From positions 1-30,938 of IMG/VR virus record IMGVR_UViG_3300009529_000030: DNA of 30,938 bases; one strand, given 5' to 3'. A model generated the notes under the pieces. It was not told the origin of the DNA and did no database searches. It saw only the letters and a program-made list of their open reading frames with translations. Below are positions 8,774-15,516 of this stretch, one piece after another; within the stretch, counting starts at the first letter, position 1; every line of letters starts with the position of its first letter. This DNA comes from a virus. The position numbers were made by a program, and so were the translations under genes.

Positions 8774-9079
8774 ATGAACTCATACATATCCAACCTATAC
8801 CTAAAGCCCACCGATGGTGCTACATCGCAACGCTTGACCCCGGACACAACTACCGAAGCTACCTTCGGAGCATTTGAGGTTCGGACAAAAGCAATCTCTT
8901 TCGATGTGCAAACCAATGATGCGTTTATGACGATTGATGGGAGCGTTCCTAGCTCTACCAATGGTCACAAGATTTATGCAGGTCGTGCATATACCTTGAG
9001 CAAAGAAGCTGCTATCAAAGCACGATTCATTGCTGCCGCTGGCACTTCGGTCATATTCGCCTCCGAACTGACTAACTAA
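8774..9079 (+). CDS. Small beta-rich structural protein, unknown
   Basis: A 101-residue protein that looks like a single small beta-sandwich: alternating hydrophobic and polar strands with Gly/Asn turns (ISFDVQTNDAFMTIDGSVPS, then GHKIYAGRAYTLSKEAA). No catalytic motif or membrane segment is visible. Size and position between the adaptor and the LRR protein suggest a decoration, head-fibre base or tail accessory protein. I recall similar short proteins in environmental phages without assigned roles. The ATG has no visible Shine-Dalgarno sequence, and the stop abuts the next start (TAA then ATG). Confidence 0.72.
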   Translation: MNSYISNLYLKPTDGATSQRLTPDTTTEATFGAFEVRTKAISFDVQTNDAFMTIDGSVPSSTNGHKIYAGRAYTLSKEAAIKARFIAAAGTSVIFASELTN

Positions 9080-10135
9080 ATGGTCACGGAACAGCTAACA
9101 GTTGTTGGCGGTTTACTCCAGGAGTCACTCGCCTCCCCAATGCACGGATTCGATGCGCTGGGTTCGGATAGTATTGACTCATTGCCTACACCGGATTCGT
9201 TGCGTTACGGCTTGTTTTCTTTTGTAGCACAAGCAGATAACCCTACGGTATCATTCCAGACCGGGGTACAAACCAATACGATTTACTGGCCCGATGGACA
9301 GTTCACCGGAACTGGAGCTTCAAATTCAAGAACTCTTATAGGTATAACGACCGGCGATGCGTTAACTGTTCAGCTTGAAAAACCGTTAAAGTTCGGATTT
9401 AAAAACATTCAATCAACTGGTGGTTTGGGTGACTTTGAGGTTTTTTGGGAAGCACTTGTTGACTCAACTAATATTGAACTGAGGGACTACGGTATTACCC
9501 GCCCAATACTCAACTCAATGACAAACACGTTGAGCAACCTTGATCTTCGTGGAAACAATGTTAGTGGCGACTTCCCTGACGGCGTTACTGTTACAAATAA
9601 TCTATACATCCAGGACAATAGCTTTACTGGGGCATTGCCAGCTTTCAGCAATAGTATGCTTCGTTACCAAGTGAACGGTAATGGATTTCGTGGAGACATT
9701 CCAGACATTAGTGCATCTACAACTATTTCATCATTCTTGTGTTACAATCAAGATGACGGAGTGCCAGAAACTCGACCCAATGTTCGAGTAATGCTTACCG
9801 GCACTATCCCCGATTTATCTGGATGCACCGCTCTTACGTTTTATCACGTTGGTGCTGGACCGGCTTGGCAAAGAGGTAAGAAGAATCAATTATCCGTAGC
9901 TTCGGATTTTGACGTTGGCGTAAATCTTGAAAAGTTTTTTGCGAGTAACTGTCAAATATCCACAGCGGGTATTGATAAGATTTTAAACAAGTTCGCTGCT
10001 AAAGCAGGAACTTTCACGAACCCTACCACTATTGATTTAAGTGGAACAAATGGGTATCCTACATCAACTGGGCTTGCCGATCGCGACACGCTCGTAGCCG
10101 ATGGCTGGACAGTAGAACTTCCAGCCTTACCGTAA
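9080..10135 (+). CDS. Leucine-rich-repeat protein, possible virion adhesin
   Basis: A 351-residue protein. The first 130 residues look like a virion-attachment or beta-rich domain. After that comes a run of degenerate LRR units: LDLRGNNVSGDFPDG (about residues 154-168), LYIQDNSFTGALP (175-187), YQVNGNGFRGDIPD (196-209) and MLTGTIPDLSG (238-248). The LxLxxNxxxGxxP form resembles plant-type LRRs. The C-terminal part (IDKILNKFAAKAG, then TIDLSGTNGYP and DGWTVELP) resembles the closing module of bacterial surface LRR proteins. LRRs are binding scaffolds, so a receptor-binding or glycan-binding role on the virion is likely but inferred. It is followed by a one-base TAATG overlap into a membrane protein gene. 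Confidence 0.75.
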   Translation: MVTEQLTVVGGLLQESLASPMHGFDALGSDSIDSLPTPDSLRYGLFSFVAQADNPTVSFQTGVQTNTIYWPDGQFTGTGASNSRTLIGITTGDALTVQLEKPLKFGFKNIQSTGGLGDFEVFWEALVDSTNIELRDYGITRPILNSMTNTLSNLDLRGNNVSGDFPDGVTVTNNLYIQDNSFTGALPAFSNSMLRYQVNGNGFRGDIPDISASTTISSFLCYNQDDGVPETRPNVRVMLTGTIPDLSGCTALTFYHVGAGPAWQRGKKNQLSVASDFDVGVNLEKFFASNCQISTAGIDKILNKFAAKAGTFTNPTTIDLSGTNGYPTSTGLADRDTLVADGWTVELPALP

Positions 10136-10305
10136 TGCAAGATCAAATAATGGGTCACCTTAAAATTTGGGGAACTGTTTTCCTCGCTGAACTAACAGCC
10201 TGGAATCTTGAGGACTTTAGTCTCTTGGCAAGTATTATTGCATACCTATGCGGTGCGCTTGGCTCGTTAGCTTTGGCGTATCACCATATTATCAAGAAGA
10301 AATAA
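10135..10305 (+). CDS. 56-residue membrane protein, putative holin
   Basis: A short ORF reading MQDQIMGHLKIWGT and ending HHIIKKK. Residues about 29-50 (SLLASIIAYLCGALGSLALAYH) form a clear membrane helix; a second weaker hydrophobic stretch lies at residues 9-23. The short Lys-rich tail after the helix fits a small class II-type or pinholin-like protein. The ATG overlaps the previous stop by one base, and its own stop overlaps the next start the same way (TAATG at 10303). Two further small membrane proteins follow at once, so this is probably the first gene of a lysis cassette. The role is inferred from size, topology and context. Confidence 0.7.
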   Translation: MQDQIMGHLKIWGTVFLAELTAWNLEDFSLLASIIAYLCGALGSLALAYHHIIKKK

Positions 10306-10622
10306 TGGTTGATTTCAATGACAGCACAAAGATTACAATCCCAATCCGCAATCTCATTGCGTTGATTTTTGCTGTCGCCGTATCCGTAACCGGCTACGTC
10401 AACCTTGTTTCCAGAATTACAGCCCTAGAACACGCTCAGTTTGTCAAGGACGTAGAAATCCAGATGAACTCCGAGTTCCGGATTAAGTGGCCCCGTGGAG
10501 AGTTAGGAGCATTGCCTGATGACGCAGAACAGAATTTACGCCTTACATACGTTGAAGGCAACCTCTCGGAACTGAACAAACTTGTTCGCAAACTTCAAGT
10601 AAAGGAAGGTATAACAGAATGA
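10305..10622 (+). CDS. Single-pass membrane protein with coiled-coil tail, lysis-cassette-like
   Basis: A 105-residue protein. Residues about 13-35 (PIRNLIALIFAVAVSVTGYV) are a membrane helix, followed by a helical tail that includes FRIKWPRGELGALPDDAEQ and ends in a coiled-coil-like EGNLSELNKLVRKLQVKE. A longer reading of the frame exists upstream, but the ATG at 10305 is preferred because it makes a TAATG overlap with the preceding gene and starts just before the membrane helix. The WPRGELG segment looks familiar from environmental phages. An i-spanin-like or holin-accessory role is possible; no lipobox is seen. Confidence 0.8.
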   Translation: MVDFNDSTKITIPIRNLIALIFAVAVSVTGYVNLVSRITALEHAQFVKDVEIQMNSEFRIKWPRGELGALPDDAEQNLRLTYVEGNLSELNKLVRKLQVKEGITE

Positions 10623-11023
10623 CCCCAGAATTATTAGCAATGCTCGGTGGTGGCGTGAGTGGATTTGTATTCAAGTTCATCGCACAGCAAGCCCAAAACC
10701 AAACAAGACTATTTGAACAAACCATCAAAAAACAAGAAACAGCAGATGCAAGTGCTGATGCTGCTGATAAACGCGGTGGTGCAGGTGGGGCTTGGATTCG
10801 CAGGTTTATTGTGGTTAGCACAATGTTTGCAGTCATAGCCGCTCCGTTCATTATCGCATTCACCGATCTAGGTGTATCCATCCAGAGCAATACCAGTTCC
10901 TTCTTTGGTCTATTCAAAGGGACAAAGTGGGATACTGTAACTGGATATGTTATACTACCAGAGGTAAGACAAACAGCCCTAGCCATCGTAGGTTTCTACT
11001 TTGGCTCAAGCCAAGTTAAATAA
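10619..11023 (+). CDS. Membrane protein resembling 3TM phage/GTA-type holins
   Basis: A 134-residue protein with an amphipathic N-terminal segment (LLAMLGGGVSGFVFKFIAQQ), a charged coiled region (about residues 25-55), an Arg-Arg pair followed by a long membrane helix (RRFIVVSTMFAVIAAPFIIAF, about 61-81) and a C-terminal hydrophobic segment ending GFYFGSS. This layout matches what I recall of the 3TM holin family of GTAs and marine phages. It overlaps the preceding stop by 4 nt (ATGA) and is coupled to the next minigene by TAATG. Three consecutive membrane genes make a lysis cassette likely, although the only wall hydrolase seen lies far upstream at 4148. Confidence 0.72.
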   Translation: MTPELLAMLGGGVSGFVFKFIAQQAQNQTRLFEQTIKKQETADASADAADKRGGAGGAWIRRFIVVSTMFAVIAAPFIIAFTDLGVSIQSNTSSFFGLFKGTKWDTVTGYVILPEVRQTALAIVGFYFGSSQVK

Positions 11024-11160
11024 TGCACGGACGTAAACTCATCAATATAGACGAGCTATGTACTTGCGGTAAATCTAAACAAATGCCCAAGTGCGATGGC
11101 ACTTGTGCCAAAAAACCCAACAACCAAAAAAGATATGCGACAAAGAAAACCAGCAGGTAA
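11023..11160 (+). CDS. 45-residue CDGSH-like iron-sulfur minigene product
   Basis: Reads MHGRKLINIDELCTCGKSKQ and continues into MPKCDGTC, then a Lys/Arg-rich tail. Residues 13-28 follow the CDGSH (mitoNEET-type) 2Fe-2S consensus C-x-C-x2-S/T-x3-P-x-C-D-G-S/A/T-H at every position except the last, where Cys28 replaces the ligand His. The predicted ligands are Cys13, Cys15, Cys24 and Cys28. The ATG overlaps the holin-like stop by one base (TAATG). The motif match is direct; cluster binding is inferred, and Zn binding by four Cys is an alternative. The basic tail could bind nucleic acid or membrane. Its last 26 nt overlap the start of the next minigene. Confidence 0.72.
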   Translation: MHGRKLINIDELCTCGKSKQMPKCDGTCAKKPNNQKRYATKKTSR

Positions 11161-11218
11161 AGCAGGAAAAGGTTCCTGCGGAGAAGGAAAGATGGGGCGG
11201 AAGGGATACGGCAAGTAA
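11135..11218 (+). CDS. 27-residue Gly/Lys-rich minigene, tentative
   Basis: Starts at an ATG inside the preceding minigene in another frame and reads MRQRKPAGKAGKGSCGEGKM, then GRKGYGK. It is almost only Gly, Lys and Arg with one Cys. Support is contextual: its stop overlaps the next start by one base (TAATG), exactly as in the other members of this chain, and it fills the only gap in the chain. It could be a chance ORF that merely carries ribosomes to the next start. Confidence 0.45.
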   Translation: MRQRKPAGKAGKGSCGEGKMGRKGYGK

Positions 11219-11331
11219 TGCCATATTCCAAGTACAGTCCAAAACAAAAGAGATTGGCTACTGTGGCTCCGCCACGCAATAAAATCACACAAGCTGATTT
11301 CAATAAATTACGTAGAAGGAAGAAGAAGTAA
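11218..11331 (+). CDS. 37-residue basic minigene product
   Basis: Reads MPYSKYSPKQKRLATVAPPR and then NKITQADFNKLRRRKKK. It is strongly basic with a poly-basic C-terminus, and both ends are coupled to neighbours by TAATG overlaps. I recall near-identical short proteins (PPRNKIT followed by ADF and an Arg/Lys tail) in environmental phages, which supports coding. Function is unknown; a nucleic-acid-binding or packaged basic peptide would fit its composition. Confidence 0.68.
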   Translation: MPYSKYSPKQKRLATVAPPRNKITQADFNKLRRRKKK

Positions 11332-11474
11332 TGCCAAAGGACGCTTGTTATAGAAAAGTAAAAGCTCGTTATAAAGTCTTCCCATCCGCATATGCGAGTG
11401 GGGCAATAGCCAAGTGCCGTAAGGTAGGGGCTGCTAACTGGGGCAATAAGTCCAAACGGAAAAATGTCAAATAA
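11331..11474 (+). CDS. 47-residue basic two-Cys protein of a widespread viral family
   Basis: Reads MPKDACYRKVKARYKVFPSA and then YASGAIAKCRKVGAANWGNK with a Lys-rich end. The block with Cys6, Tyr-rich spacing, PSAYASGA and KCRKVGAANWG is one I recognise from many aquatic phages and some large eukaryotic viruses, without a known function. Two Cys (6 and 29) and many basic residues suggest a small metal- or nucleic-acid-binding fold. Both ends overlap neighbours by the TAATG pattern, so it is surely translated as part of the chain. Confidence 0.8.
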   Translation: MPKDACYRKVKARYKVFPSAYASGAIAKCRKVGAANWGNKSKRKNVK

Positions 11475-11746
11475 TGGATGTACGCAAAACAAAGAAGGGC
11501 GCGGCTCTCAAGAGGTGGTTCGAGGAAAAGTGGATCGATGTCCGCTCCGGGAAGCCTTGCGGACGACAAAAGGGAGAAAAGCGCGGAACACCATATTGCA
11601 GACCATCGAAGCGTGTAAGCGCAAGAACCCCTGTGACTGCTGGGGAGATGACCTCATCGGAAAAGCGAAGCCGCATTGCAGAAAAAAAACGCCTTGGACA
11701 ACCCGCTGGTAAACCACGCAGGGTAAAGTCCGTAAAGAGAAAATAG
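11474..11746 (+). CDS. 90-residue basic Cys-containing protein, widespread unknown viral family
   Basis: The central part carries the family block KRWFEEKWIDVRSGKPCGR (about residues 13-31) followed by GTPYCRPSKRVSARTP and a GEMTSSEKR segment, ending in a poly-basic tail. I recall this block, often next to the ACYRKVK-type protein, in aquatic phages and giant viruses (possibly DUF5872, name not verified). The protein is extremely basic. I chose this frame over an overlapping 82-residue frame at 11464 because the family block is here and the start forms a TAATG overlap. Function is unknown; DNA condensation or a virion role is possible. Confidence 0.82.
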   Translation: MDVRKTKKGAALKRWFEEKWIDVRSGKPCGRQKGEKRGTPYCRPSKRVSARTPVTAGEMTSSEKRSRIAEKKRLGQPAGKPRRVKSVKRK

Positions 11747-11752
11747 ACTTTC

Positions 11753-11762
11753 GTGGTATAAT
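11753..11762 (+). promoter_or_regulatory. Extended -10 promoter candidate
   Basis: TATAAT (11757-11762) is a perfect -10 hexamer preceded by TGG, an extended -10 (TGnTATAAT). No convincing -35 lies 16-18 nt upstream. It falls in the only real gap of this stretch (11747-11788). Initiation near 11769 would give a leader of about 20 nt before the ATG at 11789, which has no Shine-Dalgarno sequence. Confidence 0.55.
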
Positions 11763-11788
11763 ACGAACAACTTTAACTACACATAACT

Positions 11789-12643
11789 ATGTCCAGACGC
11801 AGATTAAATTTATTCACAATCGGTAAAAAACTCAAGGAAACCTTTGTGCCACCGCCAAAGCCAAAGGAACCGTATATGATGAACAAAAAGCAGCGGGAAT
11901 CCTTTGACAAGAAGGCTGCTGAAATTAAAACACAACGGCAGGAGACTTTTAGTCGCCAAGCTGTTGCTGGGACAGGAACTGTTCTTGCTGCTGGATACAT
12001 TCGTGGCAAAACGAAAAATCAACCCGGCGAAGGAACTGTTCCAAAACCCACAACTGCATCGACTACTCGCGAACCAGTTAGTCAGCCCAAGGTTGACTTT
12101 GTTCCTTGGAGAGAGCGCAAGTTCCCCGCTGATTTGAGTGCAAGAAAAGATGATGGAGTTGCCAAGGGTGTAACTCAACGCTCATCTGTTTCTGATTCCA
12201 AGAAGGGGATCACCTACGGTGATGTTCGCCGTGGACGAGCTACTGCTATGCAGGAAATGAAAGCTCGCTCGCAAAGGGTGCGTAAAGCCAGACAGGACAA
12301 ACAAATCGCTTCTGAAATGAGCAAGCCTGCGGCACGGCAACCCGCAAAATCGGTAATTGATTTCAAGCCGAATCTTCAAGCTACACAGGATTATTTCAAG
12401 TCCCTACAGAAAGCACCTACGCCCTCGCCCCGCGCCGAGGTTGACACAGAATCATACAAGCCCATCCTTGGGAGCCGTATGGGTATTGGTAAGTACGAAA
12501 GAACGGCAGAAGCAAGAAGCCAAAAGGAAGCCCTTAAAGCGTCCCTACCCCCGAAGCCAGTTCGCTCCGACTACCCTGACTATAATGCTTATAGGGCTGC
12601 GTATCGTGCATACAACGAAGCAAAGCGAGCCGCTAAATTATAA
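11789..12643 (+). CDS. Basic, mostly disordered protein of unknown function
   Basis: A 284-residue protein that I do not recognise. It is strongly basic and low in complexity, with Pro/Lys segments at the start (VPPPKPKEPY), a short hydrophobic Gly/Ala stretch at residues about 56-70 (RQAVAGTGTVLAAGYIRGK), and an Arg/Lys-rich helical middle (GDVRRGRATAMQEMKARSQRVRKARQDK). The C-terminus has a repeat-like YPDYNAYRAAYRAYNEAKRA. Disorder and charge suggest an internal virion or DNA-binding protein. It starts a new block behind a probable promoter and is coupled to the next gene by TAATG. Confidence 0.75.
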   Translation: MSRRRLNLFTIGKKLKETFVPPPKPKEPYMMNKKQRESFDKKAAEIKTQRQETFSRQAVAGTGTVLAAGYIRGKTKNQPGEGTVPKPTTASTTREPVSQPKVDFVPWRERKFPADLSARKDDGVAKGVTQRSSVSDSKKGITYGDVRRGRATAMQEMKARSQRVRKARQDKQIASEMSKPAARQPAKSVIDFKPNLQATQDYFKSLQKAPTPSPRAEVDTESYKPILGSRMGIGKYERTAEARSQKEALKASLPPKPVRSDYPDYNAYRAAYRAYNEAKRAAKL

Positions 12644-12939
12644 TGGCAAAGAAAAGCGCAAAGGCATCGATGCGATGCGGTGAAGTTCGCCAATCGAACC
12701 GAACAGGAAAAAAGATTATGAAGCTCTACTGCGAAGGCGGTAAGAGAAAGCTCGTTCACGCTGGCGCAAAAGGATACGGACATAACTACTCGGATGCCGC
12801 TCGGAAGTCATTCCGAGCTAGGCATAAGTGCGATACCGCAAAACCCGGAACAGCAAAACATTTAGCTTGCACCGAACTTTGGGCAGGAAAGGGAGGACGC
12901 ACAAAGAGTTCACCCAAATCCCGAAGAGGTAAATATTAA
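12643..12939 (+). CDS. 98-residue basic Cys-containing protein, widespread unknown viral family
   Basis: Contains RCGEVRQSNRTGKKIMKLYCEGGKRKLVHAG, then ARKSFRARHKCDTAKPGTAKHLACTELW, then a Lys/Ser/Arg tail. The SFRARHKCDTAK block is one I recall from small proteins of many aquatic phages, where it is followed by another Cys-Trp segment as here. Four Cys (residues 11, 29, 65 and 76) might bind a metal. It is flanked on both sides by TAATG overlaps. Function is unknown. With the products at 11331 and 11474 it forms a set of basic Cys proteins in one operon. Confidence 0.8.
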   Translation: MAKKSAKASMRCGEVRQSNRTGKKIMKLYCEGGKRKLVHAGAKGYGHNYSDAARKSFRARHKCDTAKPGTAKHLACTELWAGKGGRTKSSPKSRRGKY

Positions 12940-15515
12940 TGGAATACAGATCATACGGAGGATTGGACGACCGTATCACCCAGGATGGTGATGTCGGTTT
13001 TGTTGGTTTTAACAATCGACTACGGCCCGATCAATTACAGCAGGGACTACTAGCGGACTCCCAAAATATGCGACTTGGCAGAAACGGCGAAGCTCAAGTC
13101 CGCAAGGGTATTCGCGTCATTGAAGCACCCTTTGCTGTAAGTACATCTGGTGTCTTGGTTCTTCCTACCGAAGCACAAATCGGCGATGGAGTAACCGCAC
13201 TACTCCCAACAATCATTACTGCCGCATCTCTGGATGCTGGCACAAATGAAGTCACGCTGACACTAGGTACTCCCGCCGGTCATTCATTCGCGGAAGGCGA
13301 TGAGGTATTCGTTGAAGGCATTGGGTTTGATTTCACAGATCCAAATGGAACCCACACCCTCGCAGCTGGTACTACTTCAACCAGTCTGGTATATGTGCTT
13401 TCATCGAGTGTAGCATCAACCTATACGACTGACGCAACCTCTTTGGTTGGATTCAATATGGTTCTCGATGAGGCGTTGGTTACGGAAGTCTACGCAAGTT
13501 GTGCATTCAGCGATCCATCCGAGGACGCAAGCCAGTATATTCTGATTGCATCAAACGCAAAAGTGGTTGCGAAAAATCTAGCTACCGGGGCGACAACGGA
13601 TCTCACATATCCAACCGGAGCTTCGGTGGGATCGGAATCATCAATGCTTCAAGCATTTAACAAGGTATTTATTTTTCGCAAAGGGCAAACCGCACTTGAG
13701 TGGGATGGGGATTTCGGCAACAACTTTGAATACGTTGGTAGTGGAGACAAAACTCAACCCAAGCAACTTTCTCCTAGCCGCGTTGATATAGTTGACGGAA
13801 AGGCAACAGCACAATTTGCTTCCCTTGCGGATATGAACGGTCTTGCTGTTGGCGATACTTTTATTGTAGAGACAACCGGAAGCCCCTCTACATTTGAAGT
13901 TGGGACTGAATACATAGTTTCCGCTCGTGATGATGTAGCATTTGAAATTGATTTTTTTGTTCAACTGGCGGACCAAGCGAATATAAGTGGGGTCATATTT
14001 CAACAGCAAGTATCTCAGGGACTGGGCTTTATTCATATGCCAGCACCAGAGTTTGCGGTATATCACCAGCGTAGACTGGTAATGCCATTCCAGTTTGATC
14101 CTGCGATTGCAACACTTACGTATACATCGCGAAATACTTTAGATGAAATCATTGCGTCCGACATACTTGATTCGGACACCTACGATCAGATCTATGCCAA
14201 GTATCGTTTCAATGCTGGACTAGCCGACTTTACGGTCGGCTTGCACTCATTTGCGGAGGACAACCTTTTGGTATTTAACCGAAACAGTATACACTTGGTT
14301 CAGAACACCAACAATCTAGCTACGGCAACTACAAAGCTATTGACTGATGAAGTTGGTTGTGTGGCAAGGGACAGCATAGTTCAAGTTGGCAATCGGATTA
14401 TATTCCTCTCGGACAATGGTGTTTATGGAACAGATTTCTTGGACGAGTACAACCTTCGGGGAACCGAAACACCACTAAGCGAACCAATCAATCCGGTCAT
14501 CGATCGGATCAATCGAGCAAATTGGAGTAAATCCGTAGCTACATACTTTGACAACAGATATTACATTGCAGTCCCGATTGACGAATCACAGCGGAACAAT
14601 GCTCTTCTAATCTACAACTTCCTTAATGGACAATGGGAAAGCGTTGATACAGTCAATAGTAGTGACTGGGACATCGAGGCACTCATCGTAGCCGGTGACA
14701 GCAATCAACGCGGACTATACGCAATCAACAGTTTAGGTGGAATCCACAGAATTGATTCCCGGCTGGAGGGAACAGATCTCATCAATGTGCAGATCGGTGG
14801 AGACAACCAAGTGGTTGATATTCCCGCTACATTAACAAGTAGGCAGTATACGCTGGGAACACTCGAACGCAAGAAGTGGAACCAAGTAGAACTGCACATA
14901 GAAAGTAGCGAGGAGAACGATAGCGACTTGACGCTTTCCGCCGAAACGGAAAACCCGGACTCAATCATTCCCCTTGAGGATCTTTCGGACTACAATCCAG
15001 TTGTTCGCGTAAATGAGGACTTCATTGTTATATCTGGATTGGGCGGGACTGGGGACTTAAATCTGGACGAATCGTTAAACAGATATAACGGAACTTATGG
15101 GTTGGTTGCATCGTCTGGGACATTGAGGGAATACCAAACTACCACAACCTCATTTACGCTCAAATGGGAAAGTGATCCGCTGGAGGCTGACTTCGGGTTA
15201 AAAATTGTTTCTACTTCTTCAATAACAATATTGTCAAGCACCGATGCTACGTTAGAGTTTGGACCGGACGCGACCATCTTTAACTATGATATTTATGGAC
15301 CGGACGCGACGTTCGATGGACTATCGGCATACCTGGTTGAAAGTCAGCCAACTGTTCTATCAGCGGGTGAAGATGTTTCCATCCGTGCTAGAATAGGTAA
15401 TGCACGTGGACACGGCATTCAATTTACAGTTAACAATACAAGTGGAAGACCTCGTATCCGAGCAATAAGAACACAGGGATCGATCTCCTTCCGATCAACT
15501 CAGAAAGCAATTTAA
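12939..15515 (+). CDS. Tail nozzle-like large structural protein
   Basis: An 858-residue, beta-rich protein. The start (DDRITQDGDVGFVGFNNRLRPDQLQQG, then SQNMRLGRNGEAQVRKG) is the type found in podovirus tail nozzle or tail-tubular-B-like proteins that form the distal tube below the adaptor. The middle has repeated blade-like strands (ADFTVGLHSFAEDNLLVFNRNSIHLVQN, NRIIFLSDNGVYGTD, NRYYIAVPID, NALLIYNFLNGQWESVD) consistent with a beta-propeller. The last 150 residues are Ser/Thr/Asp-rich, with a repeated GPDATF/GPDATI motif near residues 770-790. Position before the fibre supports the assignment. The ATG overlaps the preceding stop (TAATG). Confidence 0.75.
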   Translation: MEYRSYGGLDDRITQDGDVGFVGFNNRLRPDQLQQGLLADSQNMRLGRNGEAQVRKGIRVIEAPFAVSTSGVLVLPTEAQIGDGVTALLPTIITAASLDAGTNEVTLTLGTPAGHSFAEGDEVFVEGIGFDFTDPNGTHTLAAGTTSTSLVYVLSSSVASTYTTDATSLVGFNMVLDEALVTEVYASCAFSDPSEDASQYILIASNAKVVAKNLATGATTDLTYPTGASVGSESSMLQAFNKVFIFRKGQTALEWDGDFGNNFEYVGSGDKTQPKQLSPSRVDIVDGKATAQFASLADMNGLAVGDTFIVETTGSPSTFEVGTEYIVSARDDVAFEIDFFVQLADQANISGVIFQQQVSQGLGFIHMPAPEFAVYHQRRLVMPFQFDPAIATLTYTSRNTLDEIIASDILDSDTYDQIYAKYRFNAGLADFTVGLHSFAEDNLLVFNRNSIHLVQNTNNLATATTKLLTDEVGCVARDSIVQVGNRIIFLSDNGVYGTDFLDEYNLRGTETPLSEPINPVIDRINRANWSKSVATYFDNRYYIAVPIDESQRNNALLIYNFLNGQWESVDTVNSSDWDIEALIVAGDSNQRGLYAINSLGGIHRIDSRLEGTDLINVQIGGDNQVVDIPATLTSRQYTLGTLERKKWNQVELHIESSEENDSDLTLSAETENPDSIIPLEDLSDYNPVVRVNEDFIVISGLGGTGDLNLDESLNRYNGTYGLVASSGTLREYQTTTTSFTLKWESDPLEADFGLKIVSTSSITILSSTDATLEFGPDATIFNYDIYGPDATFDGLSAYLVESQPTVLSAGEDVSIRARIGNARGHGIQFTVNNTSGRPRIRAIRTQGSISFRSTQKAI

Positions 15516-15516
15516 T

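Noticed and set aside
11016-11492. 158-codon minus-strand frame opposite the minigenes
   Set aside because: Cys/Phe/Leu-rich reverse complement of Lys-rich genes; the plus-strand chain is far better supported.
11464-11712. 82-codon plus frame overlapping the 90-residue basic protein
   Set aside because: The recognised family block and the TAATG overlap belong to the frame starting at 11474.
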